This document shows positions 28,398 to 38,209 of a DNA stretch of 64,000 bases, piece by piece. Source of the DNA: Pseudomonas duriflava (GTDB taxonomy: Bacteria > Pseudomonadota > Gammaproteobacteria > Pseudomonadales > Pseudomonadaceae); NCBI RefSeq assembly GCF_007830155.1, contig NZ_VLKY01000010.1, positions 154,283 to 218,282 of the forward strand. Reading direction: 5' to 3'. The notes under the pieces are model-generated. The model was given only the letters and a program-made list of their open reading frames with translations. It was not told the origin of the DNA and ran no database searches. The translations under genes were made by a program, and so were the position numbers. Numbering within the stretch: position 1 is the stretch's first letter; each line of letters opens with the position of its first letter.

Positions 28398-29124
28398 CGG
28401 CCATAGGCCCATGCACCTGCGCTGCTAGAAGATAACCACTGCCTCTAACTGTCCGAATCAAACGCGGTGACTTGCCTGTATCCCGCAGGCGCTGACGCAA
28501 GCGGCTAACACCCATATCGACAATACGATCTAATGGCATGACTTCACGGCCACGGGTCGCATTGGCAATAGTGTCGCGGTCGAGGATCTGCTGGGGATGA
28601 TCGAGAAAAAGTTTGAGCAAGGCAAAGTCGGCACCAGACAGAACGACCTCTTCACCATCCTGATGAAACAGCCGATGACTAACTGTATCTAGACGCCATT
28701 CATCAAAGGCTACCATATGCCCTGAACGGGCCTCTCCAAAACTGGCACGTCGGAGAAGTGCCTTGACGCGCGCTTGAAGCTCGCGTGGGCTGAACGGCTT
28801 GCCGAGATAATCATCTGCACCCAGCTCAAGACCGATAACTCGGTCGGCCTCATCAGAACTGGCTGTTAGCATAATGATAGGGGTATGGGCTCGCTCGTTG
28901 GGAAGCGCTCTGACCCAGCGGCACAAGCTAAACCCGTCCTCATCGGGTAGCATGACATCAAGAATCAGCAGATCGGCTGGCTCATCCTGCAAGGCCAGGC
29001 GCAGGCTTTGCCCATCGGCTACGGCCCGCACGGTAAAGCCGGCACGTCGTAGGTAAGCATCAAGCAGCTCGCGGATTTCCTGGTCATCGTCGACCAGCAA
29101 AATAGATTTGCCCATCTGACCCAT
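28387..29124 (-). CDS. gltR: Response regulator GltR (OmpR family)
   Basis: A 245-residue regulator: receiver domain with Asp56 in LLILDVMLPDEDG, Lys in GKPFSPREL, and an OmpR-type winged helix ending in LIRTVRGSGYLLAAQV. It activates glucose transport genes in Pseudomonas. The ATG at 29122-29124 has GGA eight bases upstream; the ATG three codons later (MGKSILLVDDD) is an alternative. Confidence 0.93.
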   Translation of the reverse strand: MGQMGKSILLVDDDQEIRELLDAYLRRAGFTVRAVADGQSLRLALQDEPADLLILDVMLPDEDGFSLCRWVRALPNERAHTPIIMLTASSDEADRVIGLELGADDYLGKPFSPRELQARVKALLRRASFGEARSGHMVAFDEWRLDTVSHRLFHQDGEEVVLSGADFALLKLFLDHPQQILDRDTIANATRGREVMPLDRIVDMGVSRLRQRLRDTGKSPRLIRTVRGSGYLLAAQVHGPMADVF

Positions 29125-29212
29125 AGCGTCATTCCTTTTTATTATTGGAAGGATATCCCAGTGCCGAAGCATGCACGACACCGGGAAAGACGCCAAGTAG
29201 GCTAACGCGTTA

Positions 29213-30178
29213 TCAACTGTCGATAGTCTGCTGAAGCGCTACACCTGCACCAAAGAGACCTGGATACTCAGCCGTTACGAGCCAGGCAGGAATATCCTTG
29301 AGGTAGGCACTGCTGGTTTTGCCCTTGTCAGCGAACGCCTGGGCAAAAGCGCCATTCTGGAAGCGCTCGACGAAGCGCGGCAGGATACCGCCAGCGATAT
29401 AGACGCCCCCCAAAGCACCCAAAGTTAACGCTGCGTTGCCGGCGACTCGACCCAGCCAGACGAAGAATTGCTCCAGCACCTCATCGGCATAGGTGTCGCC
29501 TGATAGCGCGAGCTCGCAAATCTCGGCAGCCGTCACGCATTTCACATCCATACCGTCCAGTTCGCAGCTGGCCTTATACAGGTTAACCAGACCGTTGCCA
29601 GAAATGATGCGCTCGGCCGAGACATGATTGCCGTACTGGCGTTTGAGAATTTTCCATATCTCAAACTCACGAGGCGTACCGATAGGCAGATCCACATGAC
29701 CGCCTTCACTGGATAATACCATCCAGCGCCCATTCTCAAGAGGCAACAGCCCCGCTACGCCCAGCCCGGTACCCGGACCGATAATCAAGCGAGCCCGATT
29801 GTCATGTGCCGTGCCGTTACGGACCTGTACACAATGCGCTTTGTCCAACTTGGCCACGGCCCAGGCCATGGAACTAAAGTCGTTGATCAGCAACAGGTGG
29901 GTCAGGCCTAGCTCTGAGCAAAAACGCTCGCGATTAATGACCCAGTGGTTATTGGTAAAGTGGAAATCACCCTCGCCTACCGGGCCTGCACAGGCCAGGC
30001 AAACAGAATGAATATCGTCAAGAGCGACACCGGTACGCTTCAGGTATTCCAGTACCGCCTCTTCGGGGCGCTCGAAGTCGGCACACGCCATAACTTCGAT
30101 CGCGTCGAGCTGCTGGTCGCGCCACAACGCGAAGCGGGCATTAGTGCCCCCAATGTCCCCTACTAAAGCCAAACTCAT
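29213..30178 (-). CDS. glk: Glucokinase
   Basis: Phosphorylates intracellular glucose. The 321-residue protein belongs to the bacterial Glk group: [12 protein letters not shown] at residues 8-19 (phosphate loop), [11 protein letters not shown] and [13 protein letters not shown] (catalytic Asp), [32 protein letters not shown], and [13 protein letters not shown]. The start overlaps the edd stop by four bases (ATGA), so edd-glk are coupled. Confidence 0.95.
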   Translation of the reverse strand: MSLALVGDIGGTNARFALWRDQQLDAIEVMACADFERPEEAVLEYLKRTGVALDDIHSVCLACAGPVGEGDFHFTNNHWVINRERFCSELGLTHLLLINDFSSMAWAVAKLDKAHCVQVRNGTAHDNRARLIIGPGTGLGVAGLLPLENGRWMVLSSEGGHVDLPIGTPREFEIWKILKRQYGNHVSAERIISGNGLVNLYKASCELDGMDVKCVTAAEICELALSGDTYADEVLEQFFVWLGRVAGNAALTLGALGGVYIAGGILPRFVERFQNGAFAQAFADKGKTSSAYLKDIPAWLVTAEYPGLFGAGVALQQTIDS

Positions 30179-32001
30179 TTCAGCGTCTCCAGGCTGGATG
30201 TAAATGCACTTGCGCCGGCCTCGGCAGTGCTCATTGCTTGACGCATAAACGCGAACAGCTCGCGTCCCGTTCCAATTCCCATTCCTTGCGGTGCGGAAGC
30301 CTTTTCACGTGCTTCCCACTCGGCATCGTCGACCAGAACGACGAACTCGCCGGTCTGACCGTTGACGCGAATGACATCGCCATCACGAACCTTTGCCAGC
30401 GGCCCACCATCGAGCGCTTCCGGGCACACATGGATAGCTGCCGGGACCTTTCCGGACGCGCCGGACATACGCCCGTCGGTTACCAGCGCGACTTTGAAGC
30501 CGCGGTCCTGCAACACGCCGAGGTAAGGTGTCAGCTTGTGCAGTTCCGGCATACCCAACGCCTTAGGTCCCTGAAAGCGCACCACGGCTACTACATCGCG
30601 GTCGAGCTCACCGGCCTTGAAAGCATCGGCCAGCTCAGACTGATCGGCAAATACCCGTGCAGGCGCCTCGACAACTTGGTGCTCTGGCGCAACAGCTGAA
30701 ATCTTCATAACACCGCGCCCCAGGTTGCCGTCCATAACACGCAAGCCACCTTCAGGACGGAACGGACGTTCGACCGGGCGCAGAATGGTTTCATCCAGAC
30801 TCGCTTCCGGTCCTTCGCGCCATGTCAGAGTGCCATTTTCCAAAAATGGCTCCATCAAGTAATGACGTAATCCACGACCCATGACGGTGTTCACATCTTC
30901 ATGCAGCAAACCGGCATTCAGCAAAGTGCGAACAAGGAAATTAACCCCACCAGCTGCATGGAAATGATTCACATCGGCCTGTCCATTAGGATAGACCTGA
31001 GCCAAGGTTGGTACTACCGCCGACAAATCGGCCATGTCCTGCCACGTCAGTTGAATACCCGCTGCCTGGGCAATTGCAGGCAGGTGCAGGGTATGGTTGG
31101 TAGAGCCACCCGTGGCATGCAGGGCTACGACGGAATTGATAATCGCTTTCTCATCAACAATTTCACCCAGCGGAATGAAATTGCCGCTCTGCTTGGTAAT
31201 CCGTGTCACCTGACGAGCGGCTTCACGCGTTAATTCGTCGCGCAGCGGCGTGTAAGGATTAACAAATGATGAGCCAGGCAGATGCAATCCCATGATTTCC
31301 ATTACGACCTGGTTCGTATTGGCCGTACCGTAGAAGGTGCACGTACCTGGGCTGTGATAGGACTTCATTTCCGACTCCAGAAGCTCCTCACGCGTCGCCT
31401 TGCCTTCGGCGAAGCGCTGCCGCACACGAGCCTTTTCCTTGTTGGAAATGCCGGACGGCATCGGTCCGCCCGGAACAAATACGAATGGCAGGTGGCCAAA
31501 ACGTAAGGAGCCAATCATCAGGCCGGGCACGATCTTGTCACAGATGCCCAGGCACAGGGCCGCATCAAACATATTGTGAGACAGAGCCACCGCCGTGGAC
31601 ATGGCAATGACTTCGCGACTGAGCAAACTTAGCTCCATGCCGGCTTCGCCTTGGGTAACGCCGTCGCACATGGCAGGCACCCCTCCAGCGAACTGCCCAA
31701 CGGAGCCGATTTCTCGCAAGGCTTCCTTGATGATTTCAGGAAAATGCTCGTATGGCTGGTGAGCCGAGAGCATGTCGTTATAAGACGAGACGATGGCCAC
31801 GTTGGCTTCGTCCATCAGGCGCAGGCGCTGTTTGTCAGTACCGCCACACCCGGCGACGCCGTGGGCAAAATTAGCGCATTGCAACTTGCCGCGCTGGGGA
31901 CCGTCACTTGCAGCGGACCGGATCATGTCTAGGTAGCGCGCCCGCGTGGGGCGACTACGCTCAATCAGACGCTGTGTAACTTCAAGGACACGAGGATGCA
32001 T
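30175..32001 (-). CDS. edd: 6-phosphogluconate dehydratase
   Basis: Dehydrates 6-phosphogluconate to KDPG; an [Fe-S] enzyme of the IlvD/Edd family. The 608-residue protein contains [24 protein letters not shown] and [19 protein letters not shown] (cluster cysteines), [16 protein letters not shown], and [24 protein letters not shown] lies 10 bases before the ATG. It heads the edd-glk-gltR-gtrS unit, divergent from gap with operators in between. Confidence 0.96.
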   Translation of the reverse strand: MHPRVLEVTQRLIERSRPTRARYLDMIRSAASDGPQRGKLQCANFAHGVAGCGGTDKQRLRLMDEANVAIVSSYNDMLSAHQPYEHFPEIIKEALREIGSVGQFAGGVPAMCDGVTQGEAGMELSLLSREVIAMSTAVALSHNMFDAALCLGICDKIVPGLMIGSLRFGHLPFVFVPGGPMPSGISNKEKARVRQRFAEGKATREELLESEMKSYHSPGTCTFYGTANTNQVVMEIMGLHLPGSSFVNPYTPLRDELTREAARQVTRITKQSGNFIPLGEIVDEKAIINSVVALHATGGSTNHTLHLPAIAQAAGIQLTWQDMADLSAVVPTLAQVYPNGQADVNHFHAAGGVNFLVRTLLNAGLLHEDVNTVMGRGLRHYLMEPFLENGTLTWREGPEASLDETILRPVERPFRPEGGLRVMDGNLGRGVMKISAVAPEHQVVEAPARVFADQSELADAFKAGELDRDVVAVVRFQGPKALGMPELHKLTPYLGVLQDRGFKVALVTDGRMSGASGKVPAAIHVCPEALDGGPLAKVRDGDVIRVNGQTGEFVVLVDDAEWEAREKASAPQGMGIGTGRELFAFMRQAMSTAEAGASAFTSSLETLK

Positions 32002-32024
32002 GGTTCCGATTCTCCAGGCAGGCT

Positions 32025-32051
32025 AAATTTGTTGTTTTTTAGAACAAATTT
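32025..32051. promoter_or_regulatory. Palindromic site upstream of edd
   Basis: Perfect 9-base arms AAATTTGTT / AACAAATTT (32025-32033, 32043-32051) with a 9-base spacer, 24-50 bases before the edd start. It is compatible with a repressor dimer. It contains TTGT and ACAA half-sites like the HexR pattern described in P. putida, though at a wider spacing. Confidence 0.6.
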
Positions 32052-32090
32052 GATCGAGGTGGGTATTATTCATCTCAAACTGAGCGATAG

Positions 32091-32106
32091 TGTAGTAGTT
32101 TTTACA
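32091..32106. promoter_or_regulatory. Candidate HexR operator upstream of gap
   Basis: TGTAGTAGTTTTTACA begins and ends with TGTA/TACA and lies 30-45 bases before the gap start, in the divergent edd-gap region where HexR is known to act. It shares its core with 17780-17795 near zwf. Confidence 0.55.
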
Positions 32107-32135
32107 ACAAATCCTGCCAAAACGAGGTTTCACAT

Positions 32136-33140
32136 ATGAGCATTCGTATTGCCATCAATGGTTTCGGGCGTATCGGTCGCAATGTTCTTCGCGCGCTTTA
32201 CACCGGGGACTATCGTCAACATATGCAGGTTGTCGCCATCAACGACTTGGGCGATGCGTCCATTAATGCCCACCTGTTGGAATTCGATAGTGTTCACGGC
32301 CGCTTCAATGCGGATGTTTCCATAGAAGACGGCAGCATTACCGTCAATGGCGACCGCATCGCCGTTTCTGCTATCCGTAATCCAGCGGAACTTCCCTGGA
32401 AAGACCTAAATGTAGACGTAGTGTTCGAGTGCACTGGTTTGTTCACTAGCCGCAGCAAGGCGGCTGCCCATCTAGACGCTGGCGCCTCTAAAGTGATCAT
32501 TTCCGCTCCAGGCAAGGACGTGGATGCCACTATCGTGCATGGGGTTAACGACCACATTCTGCGTCAGTCGCACCAGATCATTTCCAATGCCTCTTGCACC
32601 ACTAACTGTCTGGCTCCTGTTGCACAGGTATTGAACCGTGAGTTAGGTATCGAGAATGGCTTGATGACCACTATTCATGCCTATACTAACGATCAGAACC
32701 TGTCGGACGTGTATCACTCCGATCCCTTCCGGGCCCGTTCGGCCACTCAGTCCATGATTCCGACCAAAACCGGAGCTGCAGAGGCAGTTGGCTTAGTGCT
32801 GCCTGAACTGGTCGGCAAATTCAGCGGCATGGCCGTACGCGTTCCGACCATCAACGTGTCGCTGGTTGATCTAACAATCCAGGTCGCACGCGAGGCCGAC
32901 GTGAATACGATCAACGCCTTTATGAAGGCGGCTAGTGAAAGCTCGCCGGTATTGGGCTATAACGATCGCCCTCTCGTTTCCATCGATTTCAACCATAATC
33001 CGCTGTCATCGATTTTTGATGCCAACCATACTAAGGTTAGCGGCAAACTGGTAAAAGTCATGGCATGGTATGACAATGAGTGGGGCTTCTCCAACCGTAT
33101 GCTGGATACATGCAAGGCTTTGGTAAACGCCCCAGCTTGA
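32136..33140 (+). CDS. gapA: Glyceraldehyde-3-phosphate dehydrogenase (Gap-1 type)
   Basis: Oxidises the glyceraldehyde-3-phosphate released by Eda. The 334-residue protein has the NAD-binding [15 protein letters not shown], the catalytic Cys154 in [12 protein letters not shown], and [13 protein letters not shown] near the C-terminus. GAGG precedes the ATG at eight bases. Transcribed away from edd under shared operators, as in P. aeruginosa and P. putida. Confidence 0.96.
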   Translation: MSIRIAINGFGRIGRNVLRALYTGDYRQHMQVVAINDLGDASINAHLLEFDSVHGRFNADVSIEDGSITVNGDRIAVSAIRNPAELPWKDLNVDVVFECTGLFTSRSKAAAHLDAGASKVIISAPGKDVDATIVHGVNDHILRQSHQIISNASCTTNCLAPVAQVLNRELGIENGLMTTIHAYTNDQNLSDVYHSDPFRARSATQSMIPTKTGAAEAVGLVLPELVGKFSGMAVRVPTINVSLVDLTIQVAREADVNTINAFMKAASESSPVLGYNDRPLVSIDFNHNPLSSIFDANHTKVSGKLVKVMAWYDNEWGFSNRMLDTCKALVNAPA

Positions 33141-33157
33141 TCTATCGCTCCGCCTTC

Positions 33158-33186
33158 GAAACCGGTCGCTTATCCCGACCGGTTTC
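33158..33186. terminator. Terminator between gapA and scpB
   Basis: Perfect 11-base arms GAAACCGGTCG / CGACCGGTTTC (33158-33168, 33176-33186) with a 7-base loop, 18 bases after the gap stop, before the convergent scpB. A clean T-run is lacking on both sides. Confidence 0.7.
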
Positions 33187-33199
33187 AGGGCTTTCCTGT

Positions 33200-33970
33200 T
33201 TAATGTCTGCCTGCATCGTCCACCGGATCGATGGCTTCCTCGGCTTCGTCTTCCCTATGTAAATCTTCAAAGTCCGTTTTCAAACCGGTCTCCATGGCAT
33301 CCAATTCAGCCAGAAGTGTACGAAAGCTGGTTTCTTCGTGCGCAGTAACCGGAAGCTCCGGCACGACTGCTACAGTCTGCAAAAGCTCGTCTTCAGCCAG
33401 CTCCTGGTCCTCAAGCAAGGGCTCCGGCTCATAGTCCATTTCCTTGAGTGCAGCCAAAGGCGGCAATTCGTCCAGACTTTTCAAATTAAAATGATCGAGA
33501 AATCCACGTGTGGTCGCGAACATGGCTGGCCGTCCTGGCACATCACGATATCCAACCACACGAATCCACTCGCGCTCCATAAGGGTTTTGACGATCTGGC
33601 TGTTCACTGCGACACCGCGTACCTCTTCGATTTCCCCCCGTGTAATGGGTTGCCGGTAGGCGATCAAGGCCAGGGTTTCCAGTAGCGCACGGGAATAGCG
33701 CGGTGGGCGCTCATCCCAGAGGCGACCCACCCATGGAGCAAAACGCTCTTTAACTTGCAGGCGATAGCCACTAGCAACTTCTTTGAGCTCGAAGCCGCGC
33801 TTTTTGCAGGAACCGGCCAATACGGCCAAACCATCGCGCAGCTGCTTGGGCTCAGGACGCTCGTATTCGTCAAATAATTCGGCCAGGCGATCAAGGGAAA
33901 GCGGTCGGCCAGCGGCGAGGAGGATGGCTTCCAGCAAGGGGGCCAGTTCTTTAGGGTCGGCTACATTCAT
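33200..33970 (-). CDS. scpB: Segregation and condensation protein B
   Basis: Winged-helix kleisin-associated subunit of the SMC-ScpAB condensin. The 256-residue product has two winged helices in residues 1-160, including RALLETLALIAYRQPITRGEIEEVRGVAVNSQIVKTLMEREWIRVVG and GRPAMFATTRGFLDHF, and an acidic C-terminal tail. The gene normally follows and overlaps scpA; here no scpA is upstream and the ribosome site for the ATG at 33970 (or 33979) is weak, as expected for a gene formerly coupled to a neighbour. Confidence 0.92.
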   Translation of the reverse strand: MNVADPKELAPLLEAILLAAGRPLSLDRLAELFDEYERPEPKQLRDGLAVLAGSCKKRGFELKEVASGYRLQVKERFAPWVGRLWDERPPRYSRALLETLALIAYRQPITRGEIEEVRGVAVNSQIVKTLMEREWIRVVGYRDVPGRPAMFATTRGFLDHFNLKSLDELPPLAALKEMDYEPEPLLEDQELAEDELLQTVAVVPELPVTAHEETSFRTLLAELDAMETGLKTDFEDLHREDEAEEAIDPVDDAGRH

Positions 33971-34122
33971 GGCGTGCATCTTAAAACGGTTCTATCCAGA
34001 GCTGAAGTGATGTCGATGACTTCCCGATGACAAGAAGTACTGTCTAGATCTGTGGGATTGATGTCATTGCTGCCATATGTAGCGATCTGCACACTAAAAC
34101 AACTTTACCAAGGCCTATCGTT

Positions 34123-35118
34123 ATGAACACCCTTCGAACCATTGCCAGCCTACTTTACCCGGACGTAATGAGTCTGGATGTAACAGGCCCGCTACAGGTA
34201 TTCGCTTCGGCTAATGTCGAACGCCAGCGTCAGGGACTTGGCCCTGTCTACTGCCTCAAAATCCTGGGAGACGCCCCAGGCCCAATCGTGACATCTGCCG
34301 GGTTTCGCCTGCATGCTGACGAAGCATGGTGCGATACACCGGCGGGCATGCTAGACACTTTGCTGATTCCTGGTGGCGCTGGGGTGGAAGCGCAATGCCA
34401 GCATACCGCCTTGCTGAATTGGTTACGCGACAGTCAACCAACCATACGGCGATTAGGTTCGGTATGCTCGGGGGCTTTGATCCTGGCCGCAGTTGGACTG
34501 CTCAATGGCCGTCGCGCCACAACGCACTGGGCTGATGTAGGTGCACTGGCATGCCATGACAACGTCATTGTAGAGGGCGATCGCCTACACACTTACGATC
34601 CGTCAGGTAAAGATGGCTATCCAGATGTATTTACATCGGCTGGCGTGACGGCTGGCATCGATCTGGCTCTTGCACTAGTCGAGGCGGACCTGGGTCGGCC
34701 TATGGCATTACTGGTAGCACGACGGCTGGTCATGTTCTTGCGCCGCCCAGGCGGCCAAACCCAGTTCAGCGCCTGTCTTTCCCCTGATCCAAGCCATACG
34801 CCACGGCTGGCAATGCTGCTGGATTGGATTCCTGCGCATCTGAGCGAAACGCTCACACTAGAGCGCTTGGCCGAACAGGCGCACATGACGCCGCGTACAC
34901 TTTCGCGTTTATTCATCCGTGAAGTTGGTATGGGGCCGGGCCGCTACATTGAACAGCTTCGCGTGGAAACGGCGCGTGCACTCCTTCACGACGCTCAGGC
35001 ATCCATCTCGACCGTAGCCCGGCTGTGCGGCTTTGGACATCCGGAAAACCTGCGCCGTACGTTTCAAAAGCATCTTGCCGTCAGCCCACAGGCCTATATG
35101 GCGCGATTTGGCAGCTAA
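34123..35118 (+). CDS. GlxA-family regulator: DJ-1/PfpI domain plus AraC HTH
   Basis: A 331-residue regulator with an N-terminal DJ-1/PfpI-like domain (residues 1-190; nucleophile-elbow cysteine in LGSVCSGALILAAVGLLNGRRATTHW) and a C-terminal AraC/XylS domain (HLSETLTLERLAEQAHMTPRTLSRLFIREVGMGPGRYIEQLR and ARLCGFGHPENLRRTFQKH). AAGG is found upstream. A DUF1272 gene and an MFS gene follow on the same strand and are plausible targets. The ligand is unknown. Confidence 0.9.
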   Translation: MNTLRTIASLLYPDVMSLDVTGPLQVFASANVERQRQGLGPVYCLKILGDAPGPIVTSAGFRLHADEAWCDTPAGMLDTLLIPGGAGVEAQCQHTALLNWLRDSQPTIRRLGSVCSGALILAAVGLLNGRRATTHWADVGALACHDNVIVEGDRLHTYDPSGKDGYPDVFTSAGVTAGIDLALALVEADLGRPMALLVARRLVMFLRRPGGQTQFSACLSPDPSHTPRLAMLLDWIPAHLSETLTLERLAEQAHMTPRTLSRLFIREVGMGPGRYIEQLRVETARALLHDAQASISTVARLCGFGHPENLRRTFQKHLAVSPQAYMARFGS

Positions 35119-35145
35119 ACCTTTTTTCACGATGAGGCTATCATC

Positions 35146-35388
35146 ATGCTGGAGCTACGCCCTACGTGTGAATGTTGCGACAAGGATCTGCCTCCTCACT
35201 CTAGTGAGGCCATGATCTGCTCATTTGAATGCACCTTCTGCCAAACATGTGCACACGAGCGACTCGGCAACTGTTGCCCTAACTGCAGCGGAGAGCTAGT
35301 CCGCCGACCTATTCGGCCTGAGGCAGCCCTCATCCATACTCCTGCGTCAACGCAAAGGATCATCAAACCTTGCCCAGGAATTAATTGA
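35146..35388 (+). CDS. DUF1272 zinc-knuckle protein
   Basis: An 80-residue protein starting MLELRPTCECCDKDLPP, followed by MICSFECTFCQTCA and CCPNCSGELVRRPIRP. The eight or so cysteines in CxxC pairs suggest two zinc sites. Function is unknown; the family is regularly found between a GlxA/AraC regulator and an MFS transporter in pseudomonads, as here. GAGG lies eight bases before the ATG. Confidence 0.88.
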   Translation: MLELRPTCECCDKDLPPHSSEAMICSFECTFCQTCAHERLGNCCPNCSGELVRRPIRPEAALIHTPASTQRIIKPCPGIN

Positions 35389-35411
35389 TGCTCCTGATCT
35401 AGAATTCGGCC

Positions 35412-36559
35412 TTGCGCTTGCTCTTTATCGGGCAAGCCCTTTACTGGTCCTGCTCGATGATCGGTATCACCCTGACCTCTCTGGTCGGTGCTCAGCTAAC
35501 GTCAATCAAGGCCTTGGCCACCCTGCCTATGGCCTTATTGGTTGTTGGAAACCTAGGCGCTGTGCAGCCGTTATCGATGTTCATGCAGCGTCACGGCAGG
35601 CGTTTTGGCCTGATGCTGGGCGCGGCAGCAGGCATTGCGGGCGGCCTGATCTGTGCAGCAGGTGTCTGGTTAGCCGACTTCGTTGTTTTTTGTCTGGGCT
35701 CGCTGCCGATCGGCCTCTACATGGCATCCGTCATGTATTACCGGTTCGCGGCACAGGAAGCGGTAGGCCCCGAAGCCAAAGGGCGGGCAACGGCTTATGT
35801 CATCGGCGGAGGACTCCTTGCCGCTTTGATTGCACCTAGCTTGGCGCTTTGGTCTCAAAATGCATTGCCGATCCCCTTCTTGGGCGCCTATCTAGTTATC
35901 GCCCTGCTCGCCTTTATTGCACTGCTCTGCTTGGCTGGGCTACCTCAAGGTGTGTCAGCAGCCCCACGTACCGGCGGATGGCAGTCGGCTCGCAACTTGT
36001 TGGCTCGCCCGGCGATTCGGGTAGCCATGCTACTAACCGGTATCGGTCATGGCGTCATGCTGCTGGTAATGAATGCTACCCCCTTGGCTATGCAAATGTG
36101 TGGTTTTCCCTAACCCGTGCAGCAGGTGTCATTCAGCGGCATGTGCTGGGTATGTTTTTACCCGCTTTTATTGCAGGCCCTTTAGTCGATCGCTGGGGTA
36201 GCCGTCCGGTAGCCTGGCTGGGCTGTCTCCTTCTAACAACCAGCGCCACTATTGCCTTGAGCGGCCAGAGCGAAGTGTTTTTCCTGGTCAGCTCATTCTG
36301 CCTGGGACTCGGCTGGAACCTGATGTTGGTGGCTGGTACAACGCTGTTAAGCGAGGGGCATGAGGCTAGTGAGCGTGGGCAGGCACAGGCATTGATGGAA
36401 TTAGGCAACGGTGGCCTGGCCGCTCTGATGACGTTTGCTTCAGGTGCCTTGTTAGTGAATATTGGGTGGTCGGCTGTCAATCTATTGGTTCTACCGATGT
36501 TGTTCATAGCCGCCTTGGCGCTCTGGAGTCTTCGTAAACCTCAGGCACAAACGGACTAG
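35412..36559 (+). pseudogene. MFS transporter, broken by a single-base frameshift
   Basis: Two overlapping frames together encode one 12-helix MFS protein. The first (from the TTG at 35412) ends at TAA 36111-36113 just after NATPLAMQMCGF; the second continues without a break as SLTRAAGVIQRHVLGMFLPAF and runs to 36559. Restoring one T to the TTTT run at 36104-36107 joins them as MCGFSLTRAAG, exactly what the family predicts. So either a one-base deletion inactivated the gene or the assembly has a homopolymer error. Cargo unknown; part of the GlxA-DUF1272-MFS group. Confidence 0.85.
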
Positions 36560-36712
36560 CACGGCAGTCGATGCTTTTTCCCAACCCTTATTCGACAGAA
36601 TACCTTCCCTGCGGCCAGCCCTTTGTCAAGCGTCGACACACTGGCGTTGTCATTTACCACCAGAGCATATCCAGAGCGACTGTTCCAAAAACGACATTAC
36701 CACTCAAAATAG

Positions 36713-36728
36713 TTGACCGAATGGTCAG
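36713..36728. promoter_or_regulatory. RutR-like palindrome upstream of xdhA
   Basis: TTGACCGAATGGTCAG differs from the E. coli RutR operator TTGACCA-NN-TGGTCAA at two of 14 specified bases and is itself a perfect TGACC-N4-GGTCA dyad. It lies 45-60 bases before the xdhA start. A TetR-family nucleobase sensor acting on xdh is a reasonable inference; the regulator is not encoded in the window. Confidence 0.6.
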
Positions 36729-36772
36729 ATTTTTTGACTATTCTGGAAAGATGTCATTTTTGGAGAAGCCGC

Positions 36773-38209
36773 ATGATTCGTTTTTTGCTCAATCGCGAGT
36801 TACGTGTCGAAGATCGGCTCGATCCTAACCTGACTGTACTGGACTACCTACGGCAACGGGCACGCAAGACCGGTACAAAAGAAGGCTGCGCTTCGGGCGA
36901 TTGCGGCGCCTGTACTGTGGTAGTGGCTGAACCGCAGGGTGAAAAATTGCAATATCGCACGCTTAATGCCTGTCTGACGTTCGTCTCGGCGCTTAACGGC
37001 AAGCAGCTTATTACCGTTGAGGACTTGAAACAGGAAACGTTGCATCCTGTACAGCAGGCCATGGTGGATTGCCACGGCTCTCAGTGTGGTTATTGCACAC
37101 CGGGTTTTGTCATGTCGCTGTTTGCCTTGCAAAAAAATACTTCAGGGCATGATCCTATAAAAACCCACGAGGCGTTGGCGGGCAACCTCTGTCGCTGTAC
37201 AGGCTACCGCCCTATTCTGGCCGCAGCAGAGCAGGCCTGTGTTCAGCGTACGTCCGATCAGTTTGATGTAGCTGAAGCAGAAACATTGGCACGTCTTAAA
37301 GCTATTCAGCCAGAAACAACTGCCGAGTTAACGCATGATGAGAAAACAAGTTTTAGTCCGGTAACCGTAGCTGACCTTGCCAAGTTGTACGTAACCCATC
37401 CGCAGGCGCGTCTCCTGGCAGGCGGTACAGATCTCGCCTTGGAGGTCACGCAAGCGCACCGCCCTCTTCCAGTCATGATTTATGTTGGCCATATCGCAGC
37501 GATGAAAGGCATTGATGTCTTGGAAGACAGGCTGGAAATCGGCGCAGCTACGTCATTGTCCGACTGTATTGAGGCATTGAGTACGGAATACCTGGAATTC
37601 GGCGAGCTTTTGCACCGTTTCGCCTCCTTGCAGATTCGAAATCAGGCTACCTTGGGCGGCAATATCGGTAACGCCTCACCTATCGGCGATACCCCTCCAC
37701 TTCTGCTCGCTCTTGGTGCACGCCTGCTCTTACGCAAAGGAGATAAAACACGCGTGTTGCCGCTGGAAGAATATTTCCTAGATTATCGTGTCACAGCGTG
37801 CCAACCGTCGGAATTCATTGAGCGAATCCTGATACCACGGGCTACGCCAGGACAACTATTCAAAGCCTACAAGGTGTCGAAACGACTGGATGATGACATT
37901 TCGGCTGTGTGCGCCGCCTTCAACCTTTGCATTGAAAATGGCGTCGTTACCCAGGCGCAGATCGCCTACGGTGGCATGGCGGCCATTCCCAAGCGCGCCG
38001 ACGCTTGCGAAAAGGTCTTGCGCGGCGCTCAATGGAGTGAGGAAACAATTGAGCATGCTGCCGAAGCGCTGGCCTATGACTTCACGCCGCTAACAGACTT
38101 CCGTGCGAGCCGTGAATATCGCTTACTGACGGCACAAAACCTGCTACGCAAATGTTTTATCGAAACTACAGCCTCTGCTACTGAGACTCGGGTGACCGCT
38201 TATGTCTAA
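36773..38209 (+). CDS. xdhA: Xanthine dehydrogenase small subunit (Fe-S/FAD)
   Basis: Carries electrons from the molybdenum site to NAD+. The 478-residue protein has a plant-type [2Fe-2S] domain (Cys39, 44, 47, 67 in GCASGDCGACT...NAC), a second cluster (Cys105, 108, 140, 142 in SQCGYCTPGF...CRCTGYRP) and a FAD domain from about residue 190 (LLAGGTDLALEV, TLGGNIGNASPIGDTPP). The ATG at 36773 has GGAG seven bases upstream; a longer frame from 36713 has no support. Overlaps xdhB by eight bases. Confidence 0.95.
   Translation: MIRFLLNRELRVEDRLDPNLTVLDYLRQRARKTGTKEGCASGDCGACTVVVAEPQGEKLQYRTLNACLTFVSALNGKQLITVEDLKQETLHPVQQAMVDCHGSQCGYCTPGFVMSLFALQKNTSGHDPIKTHEALAGNLCRCTGYRPILAAAEQACVQRTSDQFDVAEAETLARLKAIQPETTAELTHDEKTSFSPVTVADLAKLYVTHPQARLLAGGTDLALEVTQAHRPLPVMIYVGHIAAMKGIDVLEDRLEIGAATSLSDCIEALSTEYLEFGELLHRFASLQIRNQATLGGNIGNASPIGDTPPLLLALGARLLLRKGDKTRVLPLEEYFLDYRVTACQPSEFIERILIPRATPGQLFKAYKVSKRLDDDISAVCAAFNLCIENGVVTQAQIAYGGMAAIPKRADACEKVLRGAQWSEETIEHAAEALAYDFTPLTDFRASREYRLLTAQNLLRKCFIETTASATETRVTAYV

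Noticed and set aside
33158..33186. PtxS operator (TGAAACCGGTTTCA) after gapA
   Set aside because: GAAACCGG and CCGGTTTC are separated by a loop as a hairpin rather than joined in one palindrome, and the site follows a stop codon; it is a terminator.
36713..36772. Longer xdhA start at TTG 36713
   Set aside because: The extra 20 residues have no family match, and the ATG at 36773 has a GGAG site; the extension overlaps the RutR-like operator.
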